Positions 12,236-22,821 of a stretch of DNA of 64,000 nt are shown here, in pieces (within the stretch, counting starts at the first letter, position 1; every line of letters starts with the position of its first letter). The translations under genes were made by a program, and so were the position numbers. The notes beneath the pieces were generated by a model, which was not told the origin of the DNA, searched no databases, and saw only the letters and a program-made list of their open reading frames with translations. This stretch comes from Luzula sylvatica (Eukaryota > Streptophyta > Magnoliopsida > Poales > Juncaceae), in assembly GCA_946800325.1 (NCBI GenBank), contig OX326957.1, forward strand, positions 64,521,570 through 64,585,569, given 5' to 3'.

Positions 12236-12834
12236 TTTCATAAGAATTGTGAACCTATTTACAAATTATTTTTTTCTTCATTCACTCGAGTAGCTTTGTG
12301 ATAGATTACAATCAAGATTTCCCTGAAAAGAATAATTTCGTACTTTCCATTCTTATTTGTACAATTCCTTCTCTCGCCGAACTGTCATCCCTGAAAAGCA
12401 TGAGAAGCTTTTCAACAATATATATCGAGACCAAATTGAGGTACTATTCTTATTTGTACATTTCAACCATCTCCAATTAATATATAAGATTCGTGAGGTA
12501 TTTTTTGTGTATTTGACACAATTAATTTTCATACTGGAGAGGCTAAATATCTTTTAATTGGACTCTGCAAGAAACTTTTCCTACCCTATTTTCTTTCTGA
12601 AAGTATTAATTATTTCAACTATTTCCCATTTTTTATGTTTCTTTTAGGTATTAGTTTTTTATACTGAAAATAAGAAAACTAGGAGCACCCGTCTTCTTTT
12701 CTTTGAATGTTTGTACTAGACATCATTAATAAATTTGTTTGCCAATACTGTGCACCTCTCACTTCATTCGTTCATGTCACATCATTTCCTTGATGCATAT
12801 TTAATTTCATTTATTTATTTTTCATCTCTCCATA
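12236..12834. other. Possible decayed continuation of the GID8-like fragment; otherwise empty
   Basis: 12300-12450 contains words like IDYNQDFPEK and EKHEKLFNNIYRDQIE that could be eroded downstream GID8 exons, but I cannot align them with confidence. The remainder is A+T-rich. Confidence 0.25.
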
Positions 12835-14226
12835 TCTTACAAGTTAAATTAAACTAGCAAAACAACATTAATTTTCATCTCTAATGGCATAATTAGGGGT
12901 GTACAAAAAACCATAAACCCACCCAACCCGTCCAACCCAACCCGACCCGACCCGATTTTTACGGGTTTGTATGCTATTAAATTTGGTTTGGGTTTTAATT
13001 TTGAAAAACCCGAAAATATGGGTCGGTTTATGGGTTAGAAATTAAAAACCCGAATTAACCCAACCCGACCCGTATTTTCTATTGTTAGTAATTATTTTTA
13101 ATAAAAATAAATATGTCATGAATTTTTTTTACGAATATGAAAGCATGACTTGCCATGTTTTGAGAAAATGTGTATAATGATAATTCATTTATTTCCTTTT
13201 ATATATAAATTATTTCTTTCTTATGTTTTTTTTTAGGAAACAATATAACATGACAATAATATATTTTTTTATTCATGGTATTATTTCCTATTCATTATTT
13301 AATTAATAAAAAGATATGTCTTCATATGTTTCATGAAAGAAATAACTAATCATTTAATTCCACAAAATAATTTTTTATTTTTATTAATTCTCTTTCATCA
13401 AGAGAGTTCCATCAAAAGTGTCTCTTTCATATTGCAATTCTCATTTTTCCATCACAAGTTTGGCCTCCATATTTGAGTCCAAAATAAAATTAAATTAATA
13501 AGATAGTTTTTAAAAAAATTGATTTTTGAGATGTCGGTTTTTTTTTTAGTTTGCAGTTATGAACTTCATTATGTATGTTATTTCGGTGACATTATAAAAT
13601 AAAATTTATGCATTTTATTGTCTACCGGGTATTACGTATAAATTTTTTTTTTTCATGAAATTATTTTATGTTTATTTGTATTATTATTATCTATTTCAAA
13701 ACCTATCCGACCCGGCCAACCCACCCAACCCGACATTTATCATATTGAATGGGTTTTCGAAATATTGTGGGTTGGGTCGGGTTCAAAAATTCAAACCCGA
13801 CATGATTGGGTTGGGTCATAGTATTCATCAAAACCGGTTTAACCCAACCCGTGTACACCCCTAGGCATAATCATTCTTTATTTTACATCTTCTCTATATT
13901 GTTGCTGCATGTAGAATATAAGATAGAAAATAATGATCATTAATTGTAAGGTTACCATGCATAATTTCGTATGGTTGTACGTTTGTTGTAATTTGTTACT
14001 TTGAAACCTTGATTATTATTAATAATATAATTTGTTATTTCATTTTTATCCGTTTAAACTTCTTTCATTTTTTTTTTTGGTCAACTTACCATAATATATG
14101 TTGTTTTATTTTGAATAAAAAGACAAGAAAATAATAAAAAAAGAACACATGAAAAAAATATATGCTAATTTATATTGAACAACCATATCAAAAATACCGC
14201 AGCGAAGCGCGGGTTTATTTTCCTAG
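12835..14226 (+). mobile_element. Helitron 3' end at 14226; candidate element 12835-14226
   Basis: The 3' end is clear: CCGCAGCGAAGCGCGGG (14197-14213), TTTATTTTC, CTAG (14223-14226), then T. The 5' end is proposed at A|TCTCTCCATATCTTACAAG (12835), which resembles the 5' end at 9465. A 970-bp hAT element is nested inside. The left border is an inference. Confidence 0.5.
12894..13863. mobile_element. hAT-type element (970 bp), TIR TAGGGGTGTACA
   Basis: Begins TAGGGGTGTACA and ends TGTACACCCCTA. It is flanked by the exact 8-bp duplication GGCATAAT (12886-12893 and 13864-13871), diagnostic of hAT transposition. Subterminal zones are crowded with CCCAACCCGACCCG words, likely transposase binding sites. 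No transposase coding: non-autonomous. Confidence 0.92.
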
Positions 14227-15539
14227 TTAAATTAAATTTACAACAGATGTGCCTTCCGTATCATGCCACGCTCACAATCATCGAATCGTCTATCCAAACA
14301 CAATTTTCACCGTCTGATTCTACACAAACTCTAACGGCCTCTCCCTACCCTCCTCTCTCTCACTTCCCGCCCTCTCCCATTTCTCTTTCCCCCCTCTCCA
14401 TCTCGCTCTCCGGCAGCTCCAGCAGCCTCCAACACCACCCTGCGCCATCCTTCACCCCCGTTCGCCGCCTCCAGCCACCACCCATCTCGCTCTCCAGCCA
14501 CCTCCCCCCTGTGGCCGCCTCCAGCCACCACCCCTCTCGCTCTCCGGCCACCTCCCCCATGTGGCCACTCCAACGAGCAAACGAAGCAGTTAGGCTTTGG
14601 GCAGAAGAAGAAAAAAAGGTGAATAGAAAGAGGCATGAAGAGGCATGCGTGGAAGAGAGAAGAGACAGACGCCGTGGAAGAAAGAGAGGCTCAAATGGAC
14701 TGTTACGCAGGCTACATCCTTGCAAAATTCCGTTCTTTCTTACTTCTTTACCCCCTGATTTTTCCACTTTCAATCAATTTCCTCTTCGTTCTTCTTTAAT
14801 TTCAATCTTTTGGATGGATTTAGGTAATCAATTTGAGTGGCTTCAGGCTTTATTTTGCAAGGATTCGGTAATATTTTTGATGATCAATTTCAGTGGGTCC
14901 GAGCTTTATTTCAGCGGCCTTGGTGATTTTTTTTCAAAGCAAAGTTACTGCATTCAGGTACACTTAGTCCACAAATTTAACTCTGGTATTTTTTTCAGGG
15001 CTTCAGGTTTTATTTTAACAGTTTTGATCAAATGCACCTCTGGTACATGTACTATAATTAACGGTTTTGAAAGTGGATGGTTCGAAGAATTCAATCTGCA
15101 TGAATGGGAATCACCTTTCTAAAATCTTGCCTCGAAAAATTTATTTTGCCCTCAATAAACCAAACGGGTTAGTAACTTAGCATATATCTCAATATCTTTG
15201 TTTGAAAATATGTTTATAAAATTAATATGTTAAAATGTTCTTCAGGTACATTTGCTCGTGTGGCGAAATATCCAAATGAATTATTTTCTTATTCGGCAAA
15301 GTCTTTCATGGTTGGGTACGTTACAATTTTGTATCTAATTAACACATCATTGGATTAATTAAAAAATATTTATGTAATTAATTGAATTCTTTGCTTGGAT
15401 TTTCATTTTTACTACTTTTCTTCATTTTTTAGCATAAGAAAGCATGGGGTTTGAAAAAAAGATTATTCACAGTGGTTCGATTAGATGTGGCCACAACAGA
15501 CATAATTATTGTCACTAATGTCGGTAGTTAAACTTGGGG
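14227..15539. repeat. Transcript-like repeat R, copy 2, with long low-complexity open frame
   Basis: 14711-15530 matches copy 1 at 7775-8240, with additional inner sequence. 14330-14560 is rich in CTCC with a repeated phrase (CTCCAGCCACCACCC, near 14470, 14500 and 14520), like a plant 5' leader. A frame stays open from 14175 to 15122 but begins inside the Helitron hairpin. Its protein is Ser/Pro-rich then anonymous, so I do not call it a gene. Confidence 0.5.
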
Positions 15540-15651
15540 GGTCCAAGCAGTGGCGGATCTTGTCCAAAATCAATGGGGACGATAATTTAGGGGGGGAGGG
15601 ATTGTGAAAAAAATTTGGAGGGACGATAGTACATAATTTTTCAGTTCTATC

Positions 15652-15814
15652 CAGTGTTCTGGAAATCGGCCTTGGCGGCCGATTAATCACCGATTAATCG
15701 GTAGTCGAGGGTCCGCCGTCGAGATAAACTCTTGGCGTTTTGTGCTTGGCGGATTTCCGCCAAGGGTCCGCCAAGACCGCCAAGCCACCGCCGAGCCGAT
15801 TTTTAGATGTGTAC

Positions 15815-15858
<44 letters not shown>

Positions 15859-16081
15859 TTTGAATTGCCAACGGGTCCATAGTCTAGTTTGTTGAATGTG
15901 AAGCACAAAAAATCATATATTATAAGAGGTTGTGGGATACTATTTAAAATAATGATCGTTTTTGTTATGGATTGTCAATGAATTTTCATTGACATCAAAA
16001 AAATTAGACATCAATAATGAAAACGATCGTTTGTCGGACACTATTCAAAAAAATATATTTGGACTAAATTTTTTCATATTT

Positions 16082-16148
<67 letters not shown>

Positions 16149-16372
16149 TTTATGTTAGTTTAGTGACGTAGTGTATTTTGTTACTTAAATTATTTAAAAC
16201 TTATTAAAAAAACTGTGATTTGTAATTTTGTTTAATTAATTTAAATATTAAATATAAAAAAATAAAAATCCGCCGAGGTCCGCCGAGATTCCCGATTAAT
16301 CCCGATTAATCATCCTTGGCGCTTGATGGTCGTCTGCCGACCAGCGAGCGCCGAGCGATTTCTGGAACATTG
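15652..16372. mobile_element. hAT-type element (721 bp), TIR CAGTGTTC..GAAATCG
   Basis: Left end CAGTGTTCTGGAAATCGG, right end CGATTTCTGGAACATTG. The flanking 8-bp duplication GTTCTATC is exact (15644-15651 and 16373-16380). Subterminal repeats of CCGCCAAG and CCGATTAATC. It contains a T-rich run at 15820-15850 and a TA microsatellite at 16089-16146. Nested in the MITE at 15548-16471. Confidence 0.93.
16089..16146. repeat. TA dinucleotide microsatellite
   Basis: About 29 uninterrupted TA units inside the hAT element. Confidence 0.95.
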
Positions 16373-16479
16373 GTTCTATCATAAAATACACTGACATAAT
16401 CGCATATATATACTACCGTTCAAAATTTTAGAGAAAAATTATCCCTTAGTCTCTTAATAGATTTGTCACCGGGTGCAAA

Positions 16480-17070
16480 TCTCTTTTGTTCTCTCAATTC
16501 ACGTTGGATATACTTAAATAAATTAAAAAAAACACATATCATGTTCTGCTTTTACCAATGGTCAGTCGTTCAAATAGTACTTTCTTTTTATTCTTTTAGT
16601 TTAGTCTCAACTTGGTCTTAAATGTCTTGCATTTCTCCGTCCTATCTTTACATAAACCTAACAAGTAAAATTCGTTCAACATTTATCATCAATCTATGCC
16701 CTCTTGAAGAAGACCAAATTTAAACAATAACATAATTTTTTTTCCATTTTAGTTCAGATCTTCTGATGCATTGCAAATCTAATTTGGGTTTTTTCGCATC
16801 TCATGTGCATTCTATATATATAGTGGATGTATGATGTATTAGTGGTAATAATTAATTATTAATTGTAAGTATGGTTTTGGTTTGCTTTTGCTTTTGCTTT
16901 TGCTTTTGTTTTTGTTTTTGTTGTAATATCTTATGTATGTATGTCGAGTATATGACTTACATTTTTAGCTCGTGGTTGATTAGTTTTGGGGAAGAAATTA
17001 TTTTTTTTTTCAATTATCCACAATTAGTCTTTTATTAGATCAAAATACATCAAAAAAATATGTTAAAAAC
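16480..17070. other. Intergenic, no gene
   Basis: A+T-rich non-coding sequence. A short run of TTTTGC hexamers lies at 16880-16915. Nothing else recognised. Confidence 0.5.
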
Positions 17071-17098
17071 TCGCAGCGAAGCACGGGATATTTCCTAG
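17071..17098 (+). mobile_element. Helitron 3' end
   Basis: CTCGCAGCGAAGCACGGG hairpin, ATATTTC, CTAG (17095-17098), host T. The 5' end was not identified. Confidence 0.6.
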
Positions 17099-17329
17099 TC
17101 TTTATAAAATGGTAAATATTAGAAAGGTGTTGAGTTCACTCATCCGAAGAATCTTTTTTGTAATTATCGGTTTTCACTTCTGACTCGCAACTGTACCGGA
17201 AAGACTAATTCATGTCTATGAAATATTCGGATTTCGGCTAGGGCCTTCACATCATTAACATGACATATATGAAATTATAATAACAACACATCTAAACAAA
17301 AAAAAGAAAAAAGAAAAAATTATAACCGA

Positions 17330-17357
17330 CTAGAACAAACTCGTGCAATTGTGCGAG
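17330..17357 (-). mobile_element. Helitron 3' end, minus orientation
   Basis: Read on the minus strand: hairpin CTCGCACAATTGCACGAG (17340-17357), then CTAG (17330-17333) and host T. It is a diverged relative of the CCCGCGCAATTGCGCGGG ends. Its 5' end could lie beyond the solo LTR, near 19466, where AAGATAAGA resembles other 5' ends, but this is unproven. Confidence 0.55.
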
Positions 17358-18109
17358 AGTATCGTTAGTTCATAGTAATGCTATAAACACGTGAACAAAT
17401 GTGAAAGTATAACAAGAAGAGCTTCATCACTATTCTTTTTGATAATGTAGGTCTTCGCAGCTGGAATAAGGAGATGGTAATCTAGCAGAATTATCGTGAA
17501 AATTTTCAAAAAAGATTTTTAGAAAAACGGAAATACATAAATTTCAAATTTTATCATAAAATACAACAACATAATCATATAGATATATTATTGCTCAAAA
17601 TTTTGGGAATTCAGCTTTCTCCCTTAATAGATCCGCACTGCTCATAAGTTCTTCATATATTAATTTTTATTTAAAATGGTATAAATATTATAATATTAAA
17701 AATTATATATCTTATTTCACCAATGAAATTTTATATCATATTATGTTCATATCTGAAATTGAGTCCATATAACTTAGAGGGCATATATTGAGTCCCACAA
17801 AATCGGGATAAAAGTTCTCGATGATGTCAGCTGGTTCATTGGATTAATAATTATTCGGGTTAGAAAATTAATTTTAATTAAATGTGACAAGTAGGGACCA
17901 ATTAATAAACAAAAAATTTAATAAAAGGTTAACTTTAATTAAGACACTCGTGATGATGTCATCAAGGATATTTATCCCACAAAGTGAGAAAGAGTATAAA
18001 TTTCCTATAACTTAATAGTTTATTTACGTTATGCACTTACGCTATGAATTGATTGGCAATGTCATATATTAAAACTAATAATTAAGTTGATGCCAACTTG
18101 TAGATGGTC
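17358..18109. other. Intergenic, no gene
   Basis: A+T-rich. 17560-17634 is a fragment related to 16375-16471 (the right part of the interrupted hAT MITE). Direct repeats of phrases around GATGATGTCA (17822 and 17952). No coding signal. Confidence 0.5.
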
Positions 18110-18114
18110 CTCTT

Positions 18115-19442
18115 TGTTGGTTAATTCTAACTTAGAGGGGGTGAATAGGTAAATATAGTATGCAATTTTCGCACTACGGTATACAAATTCTTAATTGTTG
18201 CGGAAGCTAAATGATATGAATTAAATTATGCAAATACCGAGTAAATTGAACACAAGATTTTTGATATTGACGGAGTTCGGTAGGTGGTTGCTTTGTAGCT
18301 TTAACTCACCGTCTACTTGCTCAATCGACCGATTCGATTGAATACAAGTACCTACGTCTCCGGGGATGCCTTGCGCCTTTTTCGGCTTTCGATTGAATAC
18401 CCGAATCACTCGTACAAGGTTTTGCCTAGATCGATTTACACGTATTTCTATCGATCTATAGCGGGTTTTATAATCTTTGTAATAACCTATTACAAGTATC
18501 TAATACGAACTAAACGTGATCAGTCACGTGAGTTGGGAATCGTATTTGATGGAGGATATCGAAAGTAGATCTAGGATCTAGGATTTGTCTCAACTTATCA
18601 AGTACTCACAAGATCAAATCTAGGATTTTCTCTCTTTCTAATGTGGAATGATTTTTTGTGAAAGCTTGGAGAGAGAAGACTTGAGTGGGGCCTATTTATC
18701 TGACTCATAGAGACCACTCAATTTTCAGGCAAATTGCATAGTGCGTTCGAACGCACATGACAGTTTGGTCGAACGCACCGCAATTTGAACTAGCCGTTAT
18801 ATGTATTATTCATAAACAAGATTGGTTCGTTCGAACTGACTGAGTAGTTCGTTCGAACGAACATGGAATTTGAAATGGAGTTCAAGGTTCGTTCAATGAA
18901 TCTTGTTGTGTGTCCGGAACGAACCATGAAGGTGGGTTCGAACGAACCTTTTTATTCGTTCGAACGAACTGACGTGCGTTCGAACGTTGAGATGGTTCGT
19001 TCAAACATACATGGTGAGGTTCGTTCGAACGTATAAATGTTCGTTCGAACGAACTATTGTTTGTGTTTATTTTCTCCCATCACCAGAATTAGGTTCGTTC
19101 GAACACAGTGTAAAAGTTCGTTCTAACGAAAGGTTCGTTCGAACGCATAGTATAGTTCGTTCGAACGAACCATATTCTGGCATGGTGATTTACCATTTTC
19201 CATTTCATCATGTTTTGAATATTTCTTTTGATCTTGATAAATATGAGATATTTCTTGGCATACCTAGGGTTTTATTTTGGTGATCCCAACTCACGGAAGG
19301 TTTCGATATCTTCGATTCTTCAATCGTCTTGACGCATTTCCTTTCTTGTTGATTTATGTCTTCTTTAATCTTGAATAATCTTCGTGATACTCCACTTGTG
19401 TTTCTTTTGATATAATCAAACTGTAGGATATTTGGATCAACA
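18115..19442 (+). mobile_element. Solo LTR of an LTR retrotransposon (1,328 bp)
   Basis: Begins TGTTGGTTAATTC and ends GGATCAACA, so it has TG...CA termini. The flanking 5-bp duplication CTCTT is exact (18110-18114 and 19443-19447). Near the start is GAGGGGGTGAATAGG, a phrase common in plant Copia LTRs, and AACTAGCCGTTA (18789-18800) is another. No primer-binding site, polypurine tract or coding follows, so this is a solo LTR left by LTR-LTR recombination. From 18740 to 19175 it holds an array of GTTCGTTCGAACGAAC palindromes. A diverged, inverted relative lies at about 57.86-58.65 kb. Confidence 0.85.
18740..19175. repeat. Array of TTCGTTCGAACGAA palindromes inside the LTR
   Basis: Complete GTTCGTTCGAACGAAC copies at 18847-18862, 19039-19054 and 19155-19170, one lacking the first base at 18955-18969, and at least six half or variant sites between them (for example 18741-18752, 18816-18827, 19019-19030, 19091-19103, 19132-19145). 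Spacings are irregular, so this is a cluster of sites and not a simple tandem repeat. Confidence 0.85.
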
Positions 19443-19447
19443 CTCTT

Positions 19448-20743
19448 AAAAATATAATTATTTAAATAAAAGATAAGAATATTATTGTTTTTTAGTGCAT
19501 CTCAAGCATGGCATGATGCTGCATACAAACATGAATATACATCATGCAACATTTTTTATAACATTTTTTTACGATTAATGATATAACTGTATAAATCAAT
19601 CGTAAAATATAACACAAGCGTCCAAGTTTATAACATTAATTATTCATGTAAAAAATCTAAATCGAACACAAAATTACACTGTTGTGTTACATTTAAAATT
19701 AATTTATGTGTTCGTATTATTACTTTATTTTTTACTAGCATCGGCATGATTACGAATTCCAAATATTTTTACAGTACCAATTAAGAACAAATTAACAATC
19801 AACTCATTTATCTTTCTGGATAAAAAATATTTCGTACAATCATAATTAATTAGGTTTATGCCCGGGTTACATTGTGAGTATTTTCATTTTTTTTTTTCAT
19901 TCTAGTGAAGTACAATTGTTCTTTTATAATGGTAATAATAGTATTACCTTAAAATAAAAATATGTCATACCTCATATTTTTGTAACTTTACTAAATATGA
20001 TAAAAACTTATAATTATATTAATATTATAATATTATAAATTTGTTATTTATTACAAATAATATTTATAATTATGAATTTATATAAATTTTGTAACAAAAT
20101 ATATTATTTTGCTTATATTTTAAGTTGATCTTTTTTATAATTTATTATAAAATATTATTATTCAAAATGATACATTTATTCTAATTTTTCTTGTTTCCAA
20201 ACCATTATTTTTCAGAACCAAAATAAATATATTCATTATCTTGCTATTTGAAAATGATAGTGTCTTAAATCCAAAAAATTGTATATATTTATTATTTGGA
20301 AGAAACGATATGAGATCATTACCAAATTACTACTAAAGAAATATTAGAAAACGTAATGTATAGATAGATATTAGAAAACATAATGTCAAGAAAATTTTAA
20401 ACAAAAAATTTCATGTTATTTATCACGTGAACATCAAATATGAATCTCTTATTTTAATTGTGTAGTTTATATATAAAAAAAATGACATACCTCAAGGATA
20501 TTGTTTAAAAAATTGGTGTGAAATAACAAAACTCGAATGATTATATAAAATATGAAATTTAAAAGATCAAATAAACAATAAATATATAATCACATCAAAA
20601 TATATAATCATTAAAAAATATGATGATGCGATTTCAGGTAAATGTTTAAATATGAGCGAAGATAAAATATTTCGATTAATAATGATGCATTTTTTTACAC
20701 CAGCATTTCCAACAGACATTCTTTCAATCCATTCACACACTTA

Positions 20744-20744
<1 letters not shown>
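19448..20744. other. A+T-rich intergenic DNA with RPC10-derived fragment
   Basis: Mostly featureless A+T-rich DNA. The exception is 19490-19840, which resembles the RPC10 exon 3 / intron 2 / exon 2 border (described separately). Confidence 0.5.
19490..19840 (-). pseudogene. Fragment of RPC10 (intron 2 and edges of exons 2-3)
   Basis: 19742-19838 reads GCATGATTACGAATTCC, then CCAATTAAGAACAAATTAAC and AATCAACTCATTTATC, then sequence like the end of exon 2. This matches RPC10 at 23008-23095 with few changes. 19494-19530 similarly resembles the start of exon 3 at 22936-22966. The stretch between is longer than in the gene. It is a partial copy with no coding ability, about 3.2 kb from the true gene. 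Confidence 0.6.
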
Positions 20745-20780
<36 letters not shown>

Positions 20781-20814
20781 TACACACACACACACCACGC
20801 GCGCGCGCGCGCGT
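20745..20814. repeat. Poly-C tract followed by CA and CG alternating runs
   Basis: 34 consecutive C (20747-20780), then ACACACACACACAC (20782-20796) and GCGCGCGCGCGCGCG (to about 20813). It is a G-tract on the other strand joined to alternating purine-pyrimidine DNA. Confidence 0.95.
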
Positions 20815-21128
20815 CAAATCGTAAACTTAGATAGTATCGTTCGAAAATGATGGTTTTGCTCGTTTGAAAAGTAATGATTATAGTAAAAATGTATATATTT
20901 CATAATGACTAGAGTGATGTAATGATAAAGAGTTTATTTTGGAAATGAGAGGTCTTGAATTCGAGTACCTCAAACTGCATATTTTTATAAATTGATCCTG
21001 GATCTGCCACTGCCCTCTCATAAGAATTAAATTTTTTTTTTTTCAAGACAATCTCTTCTTACTTCGCTCAAATGTCGATAATTCAGTCTGATCATAAAAA
21101 TGACTACAATAAGTATCGTCCGGAAGCA
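20815..21128. repeat. SINE-like / hAT-end remnant, no gene
   Basis: 20911-20980 has A-box-like GTGATGTAATGATAAAG and B-box-like GGTCTTGAATTCGAGTACC, suggesting a decayed tRNA-derived SINE. 20997-21012 reads GATCCTGGATCTGCCACTG-like text, an inverted copy of the CAGTGGCGGATC hAT end seen at 15548. Confidence 0.35.
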
Positions 21129-21136
21129 ATGCCAAC

Positions 21137-21675
21137 CTATGTTGCGCGGATACTTCAAAAAACGAACCGTACCCGTATCGGATACGTATCAGATACGGAT
21201 ACGCCACCGATACGGCACCGATACGTATCCGATACGCCACGTGACGTATCGGACTATTTTAGTATATAAATTTGAACCGATACGTTTCCGATACGGCACG
21301 ATACGGCACGATACGTTTCCGATACGGCTGGATACGGTTCCGGTACGGCGGGATACGGTTCCGATACGGCTGACCCATTATTTTTTGTTTTTTTGTCCAA
21401 TTTAAAAATACCCAATACTTTTACTATTCAATAGTATTTTACATCACATATTTTTTATTTTTTTTATTCGTAAAATATCCAAATCGATATTCAAACATCT
21501 TAATTTTTATAATAATTTAATAACATTATTTAAATATATATATTAATTATATTAAAATAATATTAAATAATATACATATATGACGTATCGTATCTTAGAA
21601 TTTTCAAGAAATGCCGTATCGCCGTATCCGTATCGTATCGGATACGATACTCGTACCTGTATCCGTGCAACATAG
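21137..21675. mobile_element. hAT-type element (539 bp), TIR CTATGTTGC
   Basis: Left end CTATGTTGCGCGGATAC, right end GTATCCGTGCAACATAG. The 8-bp duplication ATGCCAAC is exact (21129-21136 and 21676-21683). Both sub-ends are packed with CCGATACG words (over a dozen in the left 250 bp), as expected for transposase-binding repeats. Frames across these repeats are not genes. Confidence 0.93.
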
Positions 21676-21774
21676 ATGCCAACAACGAAGTTCAACTTGA
21701 ATAAAAACATATTCAGCTACACTTCAGATAATATCCAATGATATTATATAATATCATTTTACGAATAGTAAGAA

Positions 21775-22380
21775 GGGGAATTCTTGAAAACCCCCTTATT
21801 TTTTTGGGATTTCTCAAAAATTCCCTAACTTTTAGATTACTTCAAAAATCTCCAATAAATTAAGTTCAATTCTTCAAAAATTCCTTACTAGTGCTAACTT
21901 TAACATTTCACCCATTTTTTCTTTTTTTGGACAAAAATACCCTTCACAATTTATTTTATAAATTAATAAATAAATAATATTTTATAATTTTATAATATTA
22001 TACTATGATATTTATTATACTATTCTATAATTTTTTATATAAAATGATTTCATGTAAAAAATTAAAAGTGTAATATGAAATAGTATTTATTTAATAAAAT
22101 AATACTACATATATTATAAATAGTAAAATAAAAAAGTGAGTTGTAAAATATTATCATAAAATATTTTTAGTATAATAACGTGAAATATTTAATTTGTTTA
22201 TGTATTTATTAATCTATATTGCATAAAAGAATTTATAAAAGAAAATTAATAAGGGTATTTTTGTCCAAAAAAAAAAAAAATTAGATGGAATGTTAAAAAG
22301 GTTGAGGTTTTTGAAGTAATCTAAAAGTTAGGGGGTTTTTGAGAAATCCCAAAAAAATTAAGGATTTTTTCAAGAATTCC
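21775..22380. mobile_element. Fold-back MITE with about 80-bp inverted repeats (Mutator-like)
   Basis: Left arm GGGGAATTCTTGAAAACC... pairs with the right arm ending ...TTTTTCAAGAATTCC. The match continues through GGGATTTCTCAAAAA and CTAACTTTTAGATTAC for about 80 bp. The 9-bp flanks are only partly alike (TAAGAAGGG and CGAGAAATG, three transitions), so the duplication has decayed. No coding. Confidence 0.7.
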
Positions 22381-22383
22381 GAG

Positions 22384-22821
22384 AAATGTATAAAAATACT
22401 ATGATGCACATACTAAGAATATAATAATAATATGTAACCAAAGAACGAATATTGTAAAAAAAAAGCAAATCGTCTTTTCCATGTTCCTATTTCAACATAT
22501 TTTATATTTTGTTTTCTTGTTGAGCGAGAATAAGAGATTCAAACTGCTCAATTTCATAATAGCGTAACGCCGCCAATAGAAATGCAGCATAAGGCTATTA
22601 GCTATTTGAACTCACTCGCTAAGAAGCTATATATACTTGACGATAAAGAAGTGATAATAACACTTAAAAGTAGGTAATTGTTTCATTAATTAATTTTAAG
22701 GCTATTACAAATTGGTAACATGGGACAAAAACATAACTCATTGTGAAATAAGCGTCAATATCGGACAAAAAGAAGTAATTTTGCCTGAAATAAGTTGAAA
22801 AGGTAGCAAAATAAAAAGAGA
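22384..22821. other. Intergenic, 3' side of RPC10
   Basis: A+T-rich non-coding DNA that must hold the RPC10 3' untranslated region (minus strand). Nothing else recognised. Confidence 0.5.

Larger units (their letters stand above)
15548..16471. mobile_element. hAT-like MITE (CAGTGGCGGATC end) interrupted by a second hAT element
   Basis: Starts CAGTGGCGGATCTTG and ends ATTTGTCACCG, which is an eroded inverted copy. The flanks GGTCCAAG (15540-15547) and GGTGCAAA (16472-16479) agree at 6 of 8 positions, as expected for an old 8-bp duplication. Without the nested element it would be only about 195 bp. A partial relative is at 17560-17634, ending AATAGATCCGCACTG. Confidence 0.6.

Noticed and set aside
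14175..15122. 315-codon frame on the plus strand
   Set aside because: It begins inside the Helitron hairpin and runs through a CTCC-rich leader-like region into repeat R. The other repeat copy does not keep the frame open.
18740..19175. Heat-shock element cluster
   Set aside because: TTCGTTCGAACGAA lacks the 5-bp phased nGAAnnTTCn arrangement, since TTC and GAA are adjacent at the centre.
15548..21012. A single 5.5-kb hAT element between CAGTGGCGGATC and the inverted GATCTGCCACTG
   Set aside because: The flanks GGTCCAAG and CCCTCTCA do not match, whereas a closer right end at 16471 has 6 of 8 flank matches.
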